A DNA stretch of 64,000 nt from Cuspidothrix issatschenkoi CHARLIE-1 (lineage in GTDB: Bacteria; Cyanobacteriota; Cyanobacteriia; Cyanobacteriales; Nostocaceae): NCBI RefSeq assembly GCF_002934005.1, contig NZ_PGEM01000024.1:1-64000 (forward strand), written 5' to 3'. Made by a program: the position numbers and the translations under genes. Positions 35,420 to 43,188 of this stretch are shown here, in pieces (position 1 is the stretch's first letter; every line of letters begins with the position of its first letter). The notes beneath the pieces are model-generated. The model was not told the DNA's origin, searched no databases, and was given only the letters and a program-made list of their open reading frames with translations.

Positions 35420-35602
35420 TTACCCATACCCATTGTTAAATGATACACAAGGACTATCAATTTCTACTGCTGGAGTGAAGGAATTACAGAAAATGATGGT
35501 AGCATAATTAACTTCTGATTCGTCAGGGTGAGTACATTCCAAATTAATATAAAAAGCACAGTCTTGACAAATAGTTCTAGATGATACTGGTGTTAATTCC
35601 AT
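35420..35602 (-). CDS. Small cysteine-rich protein
   Basis: A 60-residue protein with the spaced cysteines SRTICQDCAFYINLECTHPD and NYATIIFCNSFTP. A CxxC followed by two more cysteines suggests a small zinc or iron-sulfur site. No family recognised. It reads independently of neighbours and starts with ATG. A minus-strand terminator hairpin sits just upstream at 35622-35665. Confidence 0.45.
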   Translation of the reverse strand: MELTPVSSRTICQDCAFYINLECTHPDESEVNYATIIFCNSFTPAVEIDSPCVSFNNGYG

Positions 35603-35621
35603 AGTGTCTAGTTGATATTTA

Positions 35622-35665
35622 ATAAAAATAAATAAAACCCACTACTTTGGATTTTACGTAGTGGG
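35622..35665 (-). terminator. Rho-independent terminator on the minus strand
   Basis: On the minus strand a perfect 8-bp stem CCCACTAC/GTAGTGGG with a 12-nt loop is followed directly by TTTTATTTATTTTTATT. It lies upstream of the small Cys-rich gene and downstream of no annotated minus-strand gene, so it may end a small RNA from 35666-35884. Confidence 0.7.
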
Positions 35666-35884
35666 AGATAACAGTAATAAACAATGTCATGTCTATAATG
35701 TGTGGTTTTTGTAACAAATTCAATTGTTTAATGTAAAAAACGGATAATTATCTTGCGTTTATAGTAATTTAACAACTAACAGCTAGTCAATAAACTAGAT
35801 TGTGTTGACTGATATTATTTGAATGAGTTTGTAGTAAACCTATAAATTAATAGTACATTATCCCATACTTGATATCAAATCAAC

Positions 35885-36148
35885 GTGAGTGCTAAACGTC
35901 TGCCAGAAACTACTGCCCATGTGAGAGTTACCCGCCAATCTTGGCAACAAGGCTTTCTTGAAGGTGAAGTTAGCGCTGGTAATTTTCAGTGGCATTTCCA
36001 GTGGCATTTCCTGCGGGGAGAACTTTCTGTTAAGCCTTCTCAGGGTCGTGCTTTGATTAAAGAACCTCTAGGCCGCTTTTTAGAACAACAAGATTATCAG
36101 TTAGAACCTGGAGGAGATTATGCTTTTACAATTCGGGCTGAACTTTAA
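35885..36148 (+). CDS. DUF3146-family cyanobacterial protein
   Basis: An 87-residue soluble protein that I recognise as the DUF3146 type found across cyanobacteria; its function is unknown. It starts with GTG. The sequence runs KRLPETTAHVRVTRQSWQQG, then the repeated FQWHFQWHF (an exact 12-bp duplication, CAGTGGCATTTC twice), then GELSVKPSQGRALIKEPLGR and LEPGGDYAFTIRAEL. It converges on the yqgF-like gene with a 1-bp gap. Confidence 0.8.
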   Translation: MSAKRLPETTAHVRVTRQSWQQGFLEGEVSAGNFQWHFQWHFLRGELSVKPSQGRALIKEPLGRFLEQQDYQLEPGGDYAFTIRAEL

Positions 36149-36149
36149 A

Positions 36150-36572
36150 TTAGTTGTCAGTAAGTCGGTTCAGATATCTTTCAATTAAGAGAATGGCCAC
36201 AATATCATCTATTGGCCGTGGGGGTTGACGCATACCCTTGGGTAATATTTTAGTAATACCTTGGGGTGGATACATCTCCCAATAGCGATCGCGTGCTTCT
36301 AAAGTCGTGTAACGTTCATCAACTAAAATAATATTAATCGGCTGATTTAATTCTTGATGTAATCGTTGTTTCCACTGTTTAGCGGTGGTCTGATCCCCCA
36401 TCACCATTAAGGATACAGGGAATTGTTGCAGTTGTCTTTCAATATTAGCGATCGCTTCATTCGCTAATACAACTTCATGATATAACAATTGCCGATCTAG
36501 TCCCATCACCCCAATCCCACATTTATCACGACCGGGATCAAATCCTAAAATTACAGGTTGTGTATTAGTCAT
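36150..36572 (-). CDS. YqgF/RuvX-like RNase H-fold protein
   Basis: A 140-residue protein with the RNase H fold: VILGFDPGRDKCGIGVMGLD is the first strand with the catalytic Asp, VSLMVMGDQTTAKQWKQRLH the second, INIILVDERYTTLEARDRYW the third with a Glu, and RPIDDIVAILLIERYL ends with the acidic pair. It resembles the pre-16S rRNA nuclease/Holliday-junction resolvase family but is a distinct cyanobacterial branch. It precedes the DUF3084 gene's 3' end in the same direction, a common cyanobacterial neighbourhood. Confidence 0.8.
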   Translation of the reverse strand: MTNTQPVILGFDPGRDKCGIGVMGLDRQLLYHEVVLANEAIANIERQLQQFPVSLMVMGDQTTAKQWKQRLHQELNQPINIILVDERYTTLEARDRYWEMYPPQGITKILPKGMRQPPRPIDDIVAILLIERYLNRLTDN

Positions 36573-36703
36573 TTGTTAGTTGTCCGTTGACAGTAGAAAA
36601 AAATCTTATCCTCTTCTCCCTTGCCTCTTGCCTCTGGTTACCGAGCGAAGTCGTTAGCGTAGCCTGGCGTTTAGCCATAGTATTACTCCTTGCCTCTTGC
36701 CTA

Positions 36704-38152
36704 TTATGTAATAAAAAGAATTTTCCCATTTAAAATAGCCACTAATTTAACTCTCAACGGACCTACAGTATAAGTATCTTCTGCGGCTATAGCTTTAACC
36801 TCCACTTCTTGTTGTATTTGCTGTAATTGGTTAACAAACCGCAAAAAAGTTCCTTCTATTTGTACATCTTCAACTATTCCAGCATTGCGGGCTCGAAATT
36901 GAGACGCAGAAATTACCAACTCTAGGCGTTGACGCACTTGTTCAGATGTCATATTTTTTGAATCGGCTGTGGTCGTGGCCAATACCTCCCTAGCAGAAAA
37001 TACCAATTGATTTCGGGCTGCATCTGCAAAAAATTCTATTTGCTTTTCTCCTCTGACATAATTACCTGCGGAGAAAATTCGCACCACATATTCTCGACCA
37101 TCTTTAATTTGTGCAATTAGTTGCCGAATTTGATCTTTAGTGACACGCAAAATTTCTTTATTTGTGGGAGTAGCATCAGGTTCAGACAAGAGAATATTCG
37201 CATTGCGGTTAGCTTCCTGGAGAATTTGGATAATTACCGCCTGTGCCGCATTAGGGTTTTCTACAGTAACTAACCCAGCAGCGATGACTTGACCTCTAAC
37301 TAAAGCTAATTTACCCAATCGCAGATCACGATAGGACTGATAATATTTTTCTAGTCTGGCTACTTCCTGCTCTAAAAATTCTTGTTGTTTCTCTAATTCT
37401 TGCAACCGAGATTCTCTCACAGCAATAATTTCCTCTCGCTGTTTAATTTCTAAATTACGATTTTGAATTAACTTATCTAACTTAGCAATTTTGCGATCGC
37501 GTTTTTCAATCGCCGTCTTAGCTTGCTCCATTACTACTTTAGCTTCAGTATATAATCTTTCCCGTTCTGCTTTTAAACTGGTTACCGCCTTTTGTAATAT
37601 CTGGCGCTGATTATATAAAGTTTGTAATTCCGTTCTTGCTTGTTGATACTGAATCACTACATCACCCAAACGTTTTTGATTTTCATTCAATCGTGTTTGG
37701 GTTCGAGCTTGTTGGCTCAAAGTTTTATTTAACTGACTTTGGGTGGTTTTTTGTTTAATATTTACTGCTTGTAAAGATTTATTAATAGCTTGTAATTCTT
37801 TTTGTGCCTGATTTTGTCGTTCTTTGGCTTGATTTAACTCTATCTCTACCTGACTTTTTTGGCTTTCAGCGATTTTCAGTTGTTCTCGCTTTTGTCCCAA
37901 GTCCCGTTGAATATCCTCCAACTCAAATAGGCCCTGGCGTAAACCCTCATCAGCCGCAAATAGAATGGCTAAAGTTGACGCTGAAATTAGACCACCTGTA
38001 AAAATAGTGACAATAACAGCAGTTTTTTTCGGGCGTAAGTTGAAAAGTGAGAGGCGTGCCTTACCGACTCGTGTGCCAATGCGATCGCCCACGGTAGCAA
38101 TTACGCCCCCCAAAATTAAAATTGCTGCAATTAGGATATACCCAGTGGTCAT
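36704..38152 (-). CDS. DUF3084-family membrane protein with long coiled coil
   Basis: A 482-residue protein with TM segments near residues 3-21 and 45-66, then a very long charged and glutamine-rich coiled coil (about 80-270). A globular C-terminal domain follows, with RLGKLALVRGQVIAAGLVTV and QIRQLIAQIKDGREYVVRIF. The whole matches the cyanobacterial DUF3084 family, whose function is unknown. The coil and membrane anchor suggest a structural or envelope role. About 130 bp of simple repeats separates it from the yqgF-like gene. Confidence 0.85.
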   Translation of the reverse strand: MTTGYILIAAILILGGVIATVGDRIGTRVGKARLSLFNLRPKKTAVIVTIFTGGLISASTLAILFAADEGLRQGLFELEDIQRDLGQKREQLKIAESQKSQVEIELNQAKERQNQAQKELQAINKSLQAVNIKQKTTQSQLNKTLSQQARTQTRLNENQKRLGDVVIQYQQARTELQTLYNQRQILQKAVTSLKAERERLYTEAKVVMEQAKTAIEKRDRKIAKLDKLIQNRNLEIKQREEIIAVRESRLQELEKQQEFLEQEVARLEKYYQSYRDLRLGKLALVRGQVIAAGLVTVENPNAAQAVIIQILQEANRNANILLSEPDATPTNKEILRVTKDQIRQLIAQIKDGREYVVRIFSAGNYVRGEKQIEFFADAARNQLVFSAREVLATTTADSKNMTSEQVRQRLELVISASQFRARNAGIVEDVQIEGTFLRFVNQLQQIQQEVEVKAIAAEDTYTVGPLRVKLVAILNGKILFIT

Positions 38153-38691
38153 TGTTAGCTATAGCAATGCTTTCAGATCCAGCCTACTACGTTACACCAT
38201 TTCCTGGGATAAATGGAATTAGGGTGACATACTTCACACACTCCCTTATGCCTTGGGGCACGCTTGCGCTAACAGGTTAGTGTGGGCTTCTCAGGGACTC
38301 TTCTTTGAAGACATTAACTGAGCTTTAAAGCCCTATGCCCTAGGGAATTTTGGAGATAATTTTTAACTTTTGTAACAGGCTGCTTTTAGTGCATTTAATT
38401 TGGATTACACCTATAACTGAGAATTATATCAGATATTTGGACAAAAACAAAAAAAGTGTTCGTTCCTCTTCGACTAACATTGATGACTTCGCTATGCTTA
38501 ATTCTTTACTCACGCGTATTGTATTTATCTCATCACCTTCCTATCGGGTAGGTGAGAGGCTTCTACTGTTTAAGCTAAAAGATAACTGAGGTAATTTTTG
38601 AGATTTTTCTGTTTGATCATCAAACAGAATACAGGAGTCAGGAGTCGGAAAACAGAAATTCTAGAACTCCTAACGTCATGTACCTTGTTTT
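38153..38691. other. Non-coding region with paired hairpins, possible IS200/IS605-derived remnant
   Basis: About 540 bp without a credible gene. Left hairpin region 38238-38292 (CACACTCCC ... AGTGTGGGCTTCTC) and right hairpin 38534-38554 (CACCTTCC, TATC, GGGTAGGTG) are each followed by GGCTTCT. Such subterminal palindromes are the mark of IS200/IS605 elements and their non-coding derivatives. The right hairpin is very close to one at 42637-42656. Confidence 0.45.
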
Positions 38692-39363
38692 TTAAGTAAA
38701 TTGCTTGCTTAAAGCAATAGGTTTATGCACAGTAATCTTCTTTTTATGAATGGAAATCATTTTTTTCTCGCGCAAATCTCCCAGTAAGCGGGTAACAGTA
38801 ACGCGAGTAGAACCAATGGCTTCCGCGATCGCCTGATGAGATAACTTCAAATCAATGGTAATGCCATCGGCGCAAGGTACGCCAAAATCTCGACAGAGAA
38901 TTAATAGAAAACTGATTAACCTTGAACCCATATCGCGGTGAGCCAGAGTTTCAATCATCATCTCCGTCTGAAGAATGCGCGAAGACAGACCTCGCAGCAT
39001 TAACATTGATAATTCTGGATTATCCTTCAGTGCTTGCTCTACCTGTTCAATCGGCGCGGAAAGCAATTCCACAGTGGTAAAGGCCACTGCATGGTAAAAT
39101 CGATCAGATTTATTTCCTGTCAGCAATGACAGCACACCAAAAACGCTATTTTCCCGGAGCAGAGCTACCGTTATTTCTTCTCCTGCCTCATACACCCTAG
39201 ACAGTTTCACCGCACCCTTGAGAAGAAAATAAACTCGTTCAGCAGGATCTCCTGGAAAAAAGATCGTCTTATTGCGTTCAAACGTTTCTACAACCGGAGG
39301 AAATGCCCCGGTTGCCATCTGACGAAACACATTTGCTAGGGCTTTGTCTTGTGTCACGATCAT
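38692..39363 (-). CDS. ntcA: Global nitrogen regulator NtcA
   Basis: NtcA is the CRP-family activator that senses 2-oxoglutarate and controls nitrogen assimilation and heterocyst differentiation. From the ATG at 39361-39363 ([13 protein letters not shown]) it has 223 residues, the canonical length; a TTG at 39381 would add six. The effector domain carries [20 protein letters not shown] and [20 protein letters not shown]; the C-terminal helix-turn-helix is [20 protein letters not shown]. The sequence is near-identical in pattern to Anabaena NtcA. Autoregulation is known in the family; I see no perfect GTA-N8-TAC upstream. Confidence 0.97.
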   Translation of the reverse strand: MIVTQDKALANVFRQMATGAFPPVVETFERNKTIFFPGDPAERVYFLLKGAVKLSRVYEAGEEITVALLRENSVFGVLSLLTGNKSDRFYHAVAFTTVELLSAPIEQVEQALKDNPELSMLMLRGLSSRILQTEMMIETLAHRDMGSRLISFLLILCRDFGVPCADGITIDLKLSHQAIAEAIGSTRVTVTRLLGDLREKKMISIHKKKITVHKPIALSKQFT

Positions 39364-39738
39364 CTCCCTTCCCCTACCCAATGCCAGAAAAACAAAAACT
39401 AATTACCTAAGAATACACCTGAAAAATCAATAAAGCACCGTCAAGCTTTCTGTTTTTCCTATACTCAAATTTATAATTGCATCTGCTTCGTTTATAATGA
39501 TACCCAATTATTGTTCCGTTTAGCTAGTAATTATTTATAAGTAGTTTCACAGATAATAGTCAACAGGTTTTGCGCCGAAAATTTATAAATTTTTTGGGAA
39601 TTTTTGCAAACACCATGATCTTTTTTAGGGTAGTTATTGCACCCTATTCCAGCATCTTGGAAAATCTCTAGCCCAACAAAGTCAAACTAGGGTCAGATTC
39701 TAGTATGCTCCTAATGATGAATTAAATTAGCAATTTCT
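39364..39738. other. Divergent ntcA/fabI intergenic region
   Basis: About 375 bp, AT-rich, no gene. It should hold the ntcA promoters (several in Anabaena) and the fabI promoter. A near-match to the NtcA box, GTAATTATTTATAA near 39527, is not convincing. Confidence 0.4.
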
Positions 39739-40515
39739 ATGCTGGATCTATCTGGAAAAAATGCCCTAGTTACAGGTATTGCCAATAACCGTTCCATTGC
39801 TTGGGGAATAGCCCAACAACTCCATAAAGCAGGGGCGAATTTGGGCATTACCTATTTGCCAGATGACAAGGGTAAAATGGAAAAAAAAGTTGCAGAGTTA
39901 GTAGAACCTCTTCAACCCAGCTTGTTTTTGCCCTGCAATGTCGAAAATGACGAGCAAATTCAATCCACCTTTGCAACCATCCGGCAAGAATGGGGGAAAA
40001 TAGATATTTTAGTTCATTGTTTGGCCTTTGCTCAAAGAGAAGATTTGACCGGAGGCTTTAGCGAAACTTCCCGATCTGGCTTTAAAACAGCTTTAGAAGT
40101 TAGCACCTACTCACTTGTACAATTAAGCGGTGCAGCGAAACCTTTAATGACCGAAGGTGGAAGTATTATAACTCTTACATATTTAGGTGCAGTTCGTGCA
40201 ATTCCTAACTATAACGTTATGGGTGTCGCAAAAGCTGGATTAGAAGCTAGTGTCCGTTACCTAGCCGCAGAGCTTGGACCACAAAACATCCGCGTTAATG
40301 GCATTTCCGCAGGTCCCATCCGTACCCTTGCCTCCTCCGCCGTCGGTGGTATTCTAGATATGATTCATCATGTCGAGGAAGTAGCCCCTCTACGTCGCAC
40401 CGTTACACAATTAGAAGTAGGCAACACCGCCGCTTTTTTGTGTAGTGATTTAGCAAGCGGTATCACTGGACAAATCCTGTATGTAGATGCAGGATATGAA
40501 ATTATGGGAATGTAA
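39739..40515 (+). CDS. fabI: Enoyl-[acyl-carrier-protein] reductase (NADH) FabI
   Basis: FabI carries out the last reduction of each fatty-acid elongation round. The 258-residue short-chain dehydrogenase has GKNALVTGIANNRSIAWGIA for cofactor binding, VHCLAFAQREDLTGGFSETS, and the active-site run SIITLTYLGAVRAIPNYNVM followed by GVAKAGLEASVRYLA with the Tyr-x6-Lys pair. The ending ASGITGQILYVDAGYEIMGM is typical. hisB follows 74 bp downstream after a GGGGAGCA repeat. Confidence 0.97.
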   Translation: MLDLSGKNALVTGIANNRSIAWGIAQQLHKAGANLGITYLPDDKGKMEKKVAELVEPLQPSLFLPCNVENDEQIQSTFATIRQEWGKIDILVHCLAFAQREDLTGGFSETSRSGFKTALEVSTYSLVQLSGAAKPLMTEGGSIITLTYLGAVRAIPNYNVMGVAKAGLEASVRYLAAELGPQNIRVNGISAGPIRTLASSAVGGILDMIHHVEEVAPLRRTVTQLEVGNTAAFLCSDLASGITGQILYVDAGYEIMGM

Positions 40516-40589
40516 GTCAGAGTAGGGGAGCAGGGGAGCAGGGGAGAAGTTTTTTCTACTGACAACTAACAAATGACAACTGGCAAAAG

Positions 40590-41195
40590 ATGACAAATAA
40601 CCAAACACCTCGGATAGCCTCAGTTCACCGTACCACTGGTGAAACAGATATTCATGTGACTATCAATCTGGATGGTACAGGGATATGCAAAGTTTCTACA
40701 GGTATTCCCTTTTTAGATCATATGCTCCATCAAATAGCCTCCCATGGGCTTTTTGACTTGGATATTCAAGCTCAAGGTGACTGGGAAATTGATGATCACC
40801 ATACCAATGAAGATGTTGGTATTACCTTGGGACAAGCTTTATTTCAGGCTTTGGGTAATAAAAAAGGAATTGTCCGCTTTGGTAATTTTCTTGCTCCTTT
40901 GGATGAAGCCTTAGTTCAGGTAGCATTAGACTTTTCTGGACGACCTCACCTGAGTTATGGTTTAGAAATTCCCACACAACGAGTAGGAAATTATGACACA
41001 CAATTAGTGCGGGAGTTTTTTGTCGCCTTGGTCAATCACAGTCAAATGACATTACACATCCGCCAATTAGATGGCATTAATTCCCATCATATTATTGAAG
41101 CGACATTTAAAGCCTTTGCTAGAGCCATGCGAATAGCTGTAGAAATTGATCCTCGTCGTGCAGAAACCATTCCTAGTTCTAAAGGTGTCTTATAA
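40590..41195 (+). CDS. hisB: Imidazoleglycerol-phosphate dehydratase HisB
   Basis: HisB dehydrates imidazole glycerol phosphate in histidine synthesis. The 201-residue monofunctional protein has two related halves, each with a metal-binding HHxxE motif: [17 protein letters not shown] and [36 protein letters not shown] and [12 protein letters not shown] are also standard. It lies directly after fabI on the same strand. Confidence 0.97.
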   Translation: MTNNQTPRIASVHRTTGETDIHVTINLDGTGICKVSTGIPFLDHMLHQIASHGLFDLDIQAQGDWEIDDHHTNEDVGITLGQALFQALGNKKGIVRFGNFLAPLDEALVQVALDFSGRPHLSYGLEIPTQRVGNYDTQLVREFFVALVNHSQMTLHIRQLDGINSHHIIEATFKAFARAMRIAVEIDPRRAETIPSSKGVL

Positions 41196-41260
41196 AAATT
41201 CTCGGTATGGGTTAAATTGGAGTTAGTTCTAAATAGTCAGTAGTTGGTAGTTTTACGGCC

Positions 41261-42244
41261 ATGAATTCTGTTGTAGATAACCTCGATACTCAACAAAATC
41301 CCATAGATAAACAACCAGTAGTTCTGACTTCTGAATTACGCAAGGTCTATCTGACTGGATTTTGGCTCAATCAAAAAGTTGTATCTCTCAAAAATTGTTC
41401 TTTACAGGTTTACCAAGGTGAAACCTTTGGTCTGTTGGGTCCTAATGGTGCGGGTAAAACCACATTGTTAAAATTATTGCTGGGAATTATTCGCCCTACA
41501 TCTGGACGGGGATTATTGTTAGGGAAACCCATAGGTGATGCTAAAGTTAAGCAACATATTGGTTATCTCCCAGAAAATCCCTATTTATACGACTATCTCA
41601 CTGGTTGGGAATTTTTGCAGTTGGCCGCAGGGCTGTTTCAAATACCACAAAAGTTACAACGTCAACGCATCCCCCAATTATTAGAATTAGTCGGTTTGTC
41701 TCAAGCTGATGCGCGGAAAAAGCAAATGCGCCGTTACTCTAAGGGTATGCTGCAACGTGTAGGCATGGCGCAAGCGTTAATTAATGAGCCAGATTTGATT
41801 TTTTTAGATGAACCTATGTCTGGACTTGATCCCCTAGGCCGTTATCAAATGCGAGAAATTATTCTCTCTTTGAAAGCATCGGGGAAAACCATATTTTTTA
41901 ATAGTCATGTGTTGAGTGAAGTGGAACAAATTTGCGATCGCGTGGCTATTCTAGCTAAAGGAGAATTAATCTGTTCTGGTTCTTTAAATGAACTATTAGG
42001 TAATAAAAATACATATCATGTCAAAGGTCAAGGAGGAGACGGAGAAATATTGAAAAAATGGATTAGTAATTTAGAATTTGGGGCCGATGGTTATTGGCAA
42101 GGTATCCTCCAAGAAGATTACTATGATTTTTTAGCTAGTCTAAGATTGATGGGTGGAAAAATCATCACCATGAATTTATCACGTCAGTCTCTAGAAGACT
42201 TTTTTATTCAACAGATTCAAAGCCGAAATCATCCTCTAAATTAG
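41261..42244 (+). CDS. ABC transporter ATP-binding protein (ABC-2 type)
   Basis: A 327-residue ATPase of the CcmA/DrrA class that drives ABC-2 type exporters. It has Walker A LLGPNGAGKTTLLKLLLG, the Q-loop IGYLPENPYLYDYLTG, the signature YSKGMLQRVGMAQALI, and Walker B LIFLDEPMSGLDP, plus the C-terminal extension common in this class. No permease is beside it. The nearest ABC-2 permease is the FraE-like gene at 44680-45459 on the opposite strand, which has no ATPase of its own nearby; they may be partners. Confidence 0.9.
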   Translation: MNSVVDNLDTQQNPIDKQPVVLTSELRKVYLTGFWLNQKVVSLKNCSLQVYQGETFGLLGPNGAGKTTLLKLLLGIIRPTSGRGLLLGKPIGDAKVKQHIGYLPENPYLYDYLTGWEFLQLAAGLFQIPQKLQRQRIPQLLELVGLSQADARKKQMRRYSKGMLQRVGMAQALINEPDLIFLDEPMSGLDPLGRYQMREIILSLKASGKTIFFNSHVLSEVEQICDRVAILAKGELICSGSLNELLGNKNTYHVKGQGGDGEILKKWISNLEFGADGYWQGILQEDYYDFLASLRLMGGKIITMNLSRQSLEDFFIQQIQSRNHPLN

Positions 42245-42545
42245 TAAAAATCTAGTAATTTTACAGCATACGTTCATTATCTCAGGAGAAAAATTACATA
42301 AAATACACATATACTAGAAGGCAAAAGGCAAGAGTGAAACCCCTGTTATGATTAGGTTTTAATGATCAATAATATCCTAATCAAAAATAGCTACAGCTAT
42401 AATCAAATCATTATGTATTGGGAAAATTAACCAGGATAAAATTAGTTAAAATTTGGACTAACTTCATAGAAAATTAAAAATCAATATCCTAAATCAAGAA
42501 ATAATTTATGTCCGGAAAACTAAATATTTATGAGAAAATAAAATT

Positions 42546-42873
42546 GTTGACCCACTTCGTTGGGCGGCTTTGCTGACTTAAAGCAAATAGCGTGATCTAC
42601 CGCAATGCTGAACTAGACCCACCGTCAACCACCCATCACTTCCCTTCGGGTAAGTGAGGGCTTGTAAAAGCCTAGTTGATCAGACTCAGTTCTTAACGGA
42701 ACTACGTTAGAGGTAAGAGTTAAAGACCTACCAGGGAATGCGTAGCTAGTTCCCTGCTCTAGAACTTCAAAGTTAAACAGGCTTAAGGGTTAAACCAGTG
42801 CTTTTAAGATAGTTACCGACCTCTAACATTGTCAAAGCTAACATTACCCCAGAAATGGGAGGCTCTTCGGAGC
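42546..42873. ncRNA. Candidate structured non-coding RNA (possible transposon-derived omega-RNA)
   Basis: Many nested helices are visible. GTTGAC at 42546 pairs with GTCAAC at 42624-42629. CACTT-CC-TTCG-GG-AAGTG forms a hairpin at 42637-42656. AGTTC pairs with GAACT (42688-42703). GTTAGAGGT at 42706-42714 pairs perfectly with ACCTCTAAC at 42819-42827, enclosing the hairpin CAGGGAA/TTCCCTG (42732-42756). GCTC-TTCG-GAGC closes the series at 42862-42873. The base composition is richer in GC than the flanks. Strand inferred as plus but unproven. An ATGA lies just upstream (42530), the kind of target reported for HEARO/IscB-type omega-RNAs. No nuclease gene is adjacent. Confidence 0.5.
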
Positions 42874-43071
42874 AAAATATTCTGTCCAAAGTATTTGTTT
42901 TAGACACTGAAAAAAGACTACTCTTTCCTAATTAATCCAGTAAATCAATTCACAAAGACCGTTACGAATCGAATCGAATATGGAAAATCAAAGATTTGTT
43001 AATTGCTCAACTGTCCCTTTCATTGTTTGTGCTGGCGCACAAAATTACTCCAGGGACGTTTCACAATTAAC

Positions 43072-43127
43072 CCTCCATTCCTCCCATCACCAAACTGAGT
43101 ACAGTTTTGGTGGGGGTCTCCTGGAGG
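43072..43127 (+). promoter_or_regulatory. Large hairpin in the leader of the export-protein gene
   Basis: Outer arms CCTCC (43072) and GGAGG (43123) and inner arms CACCAAACTG / CAGTTTTGGTG form a long stem 61 bp before the start codon of the Wza-like gene. There is no U-run after it, so it is more likely a leader control element or mRNA stabiliser than a terminator. Confidence 0.45.
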
Positions 43128-43188
43128 TTTAGATGAAAATGTTCTCAGAATAACTGTAAATATCCTCATCTTCAACTCTTAGGTAAAT

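Larger units (their letters stand above)
42245..43188. other. Long intergenic region with structured RNA candidate and leader hairpin
   Basis: A 944-bp stretch without a protein gene. It contains the structured region at 42546-42873 and the large hairpin at 43072-43127. The first 300 bp are AT-rich and featureless. Confidence 0.7.

Noticed and set aside
38350-38589. 79-codon ORF upstream of ntcA
   Set aside because: It covers the hairpin-bearing non-coding element; the translation is low-complexity and frame-specific codon bias is absent.
39520-39560. NtcA box upstream of ntcA
   Set aside because: GTAATTATTTATAA has only one correct half of GTA-N8-TAC; not enough to call a site.
42546-42873. 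Known housekeeping RNAs (RNase P RNA, tmRNA, SRP RNA) or a cobalamin riboswitch
   Set aside because: None of their signature sequences (for example GAGGAAAGTCC of RNase P RNA) is present.
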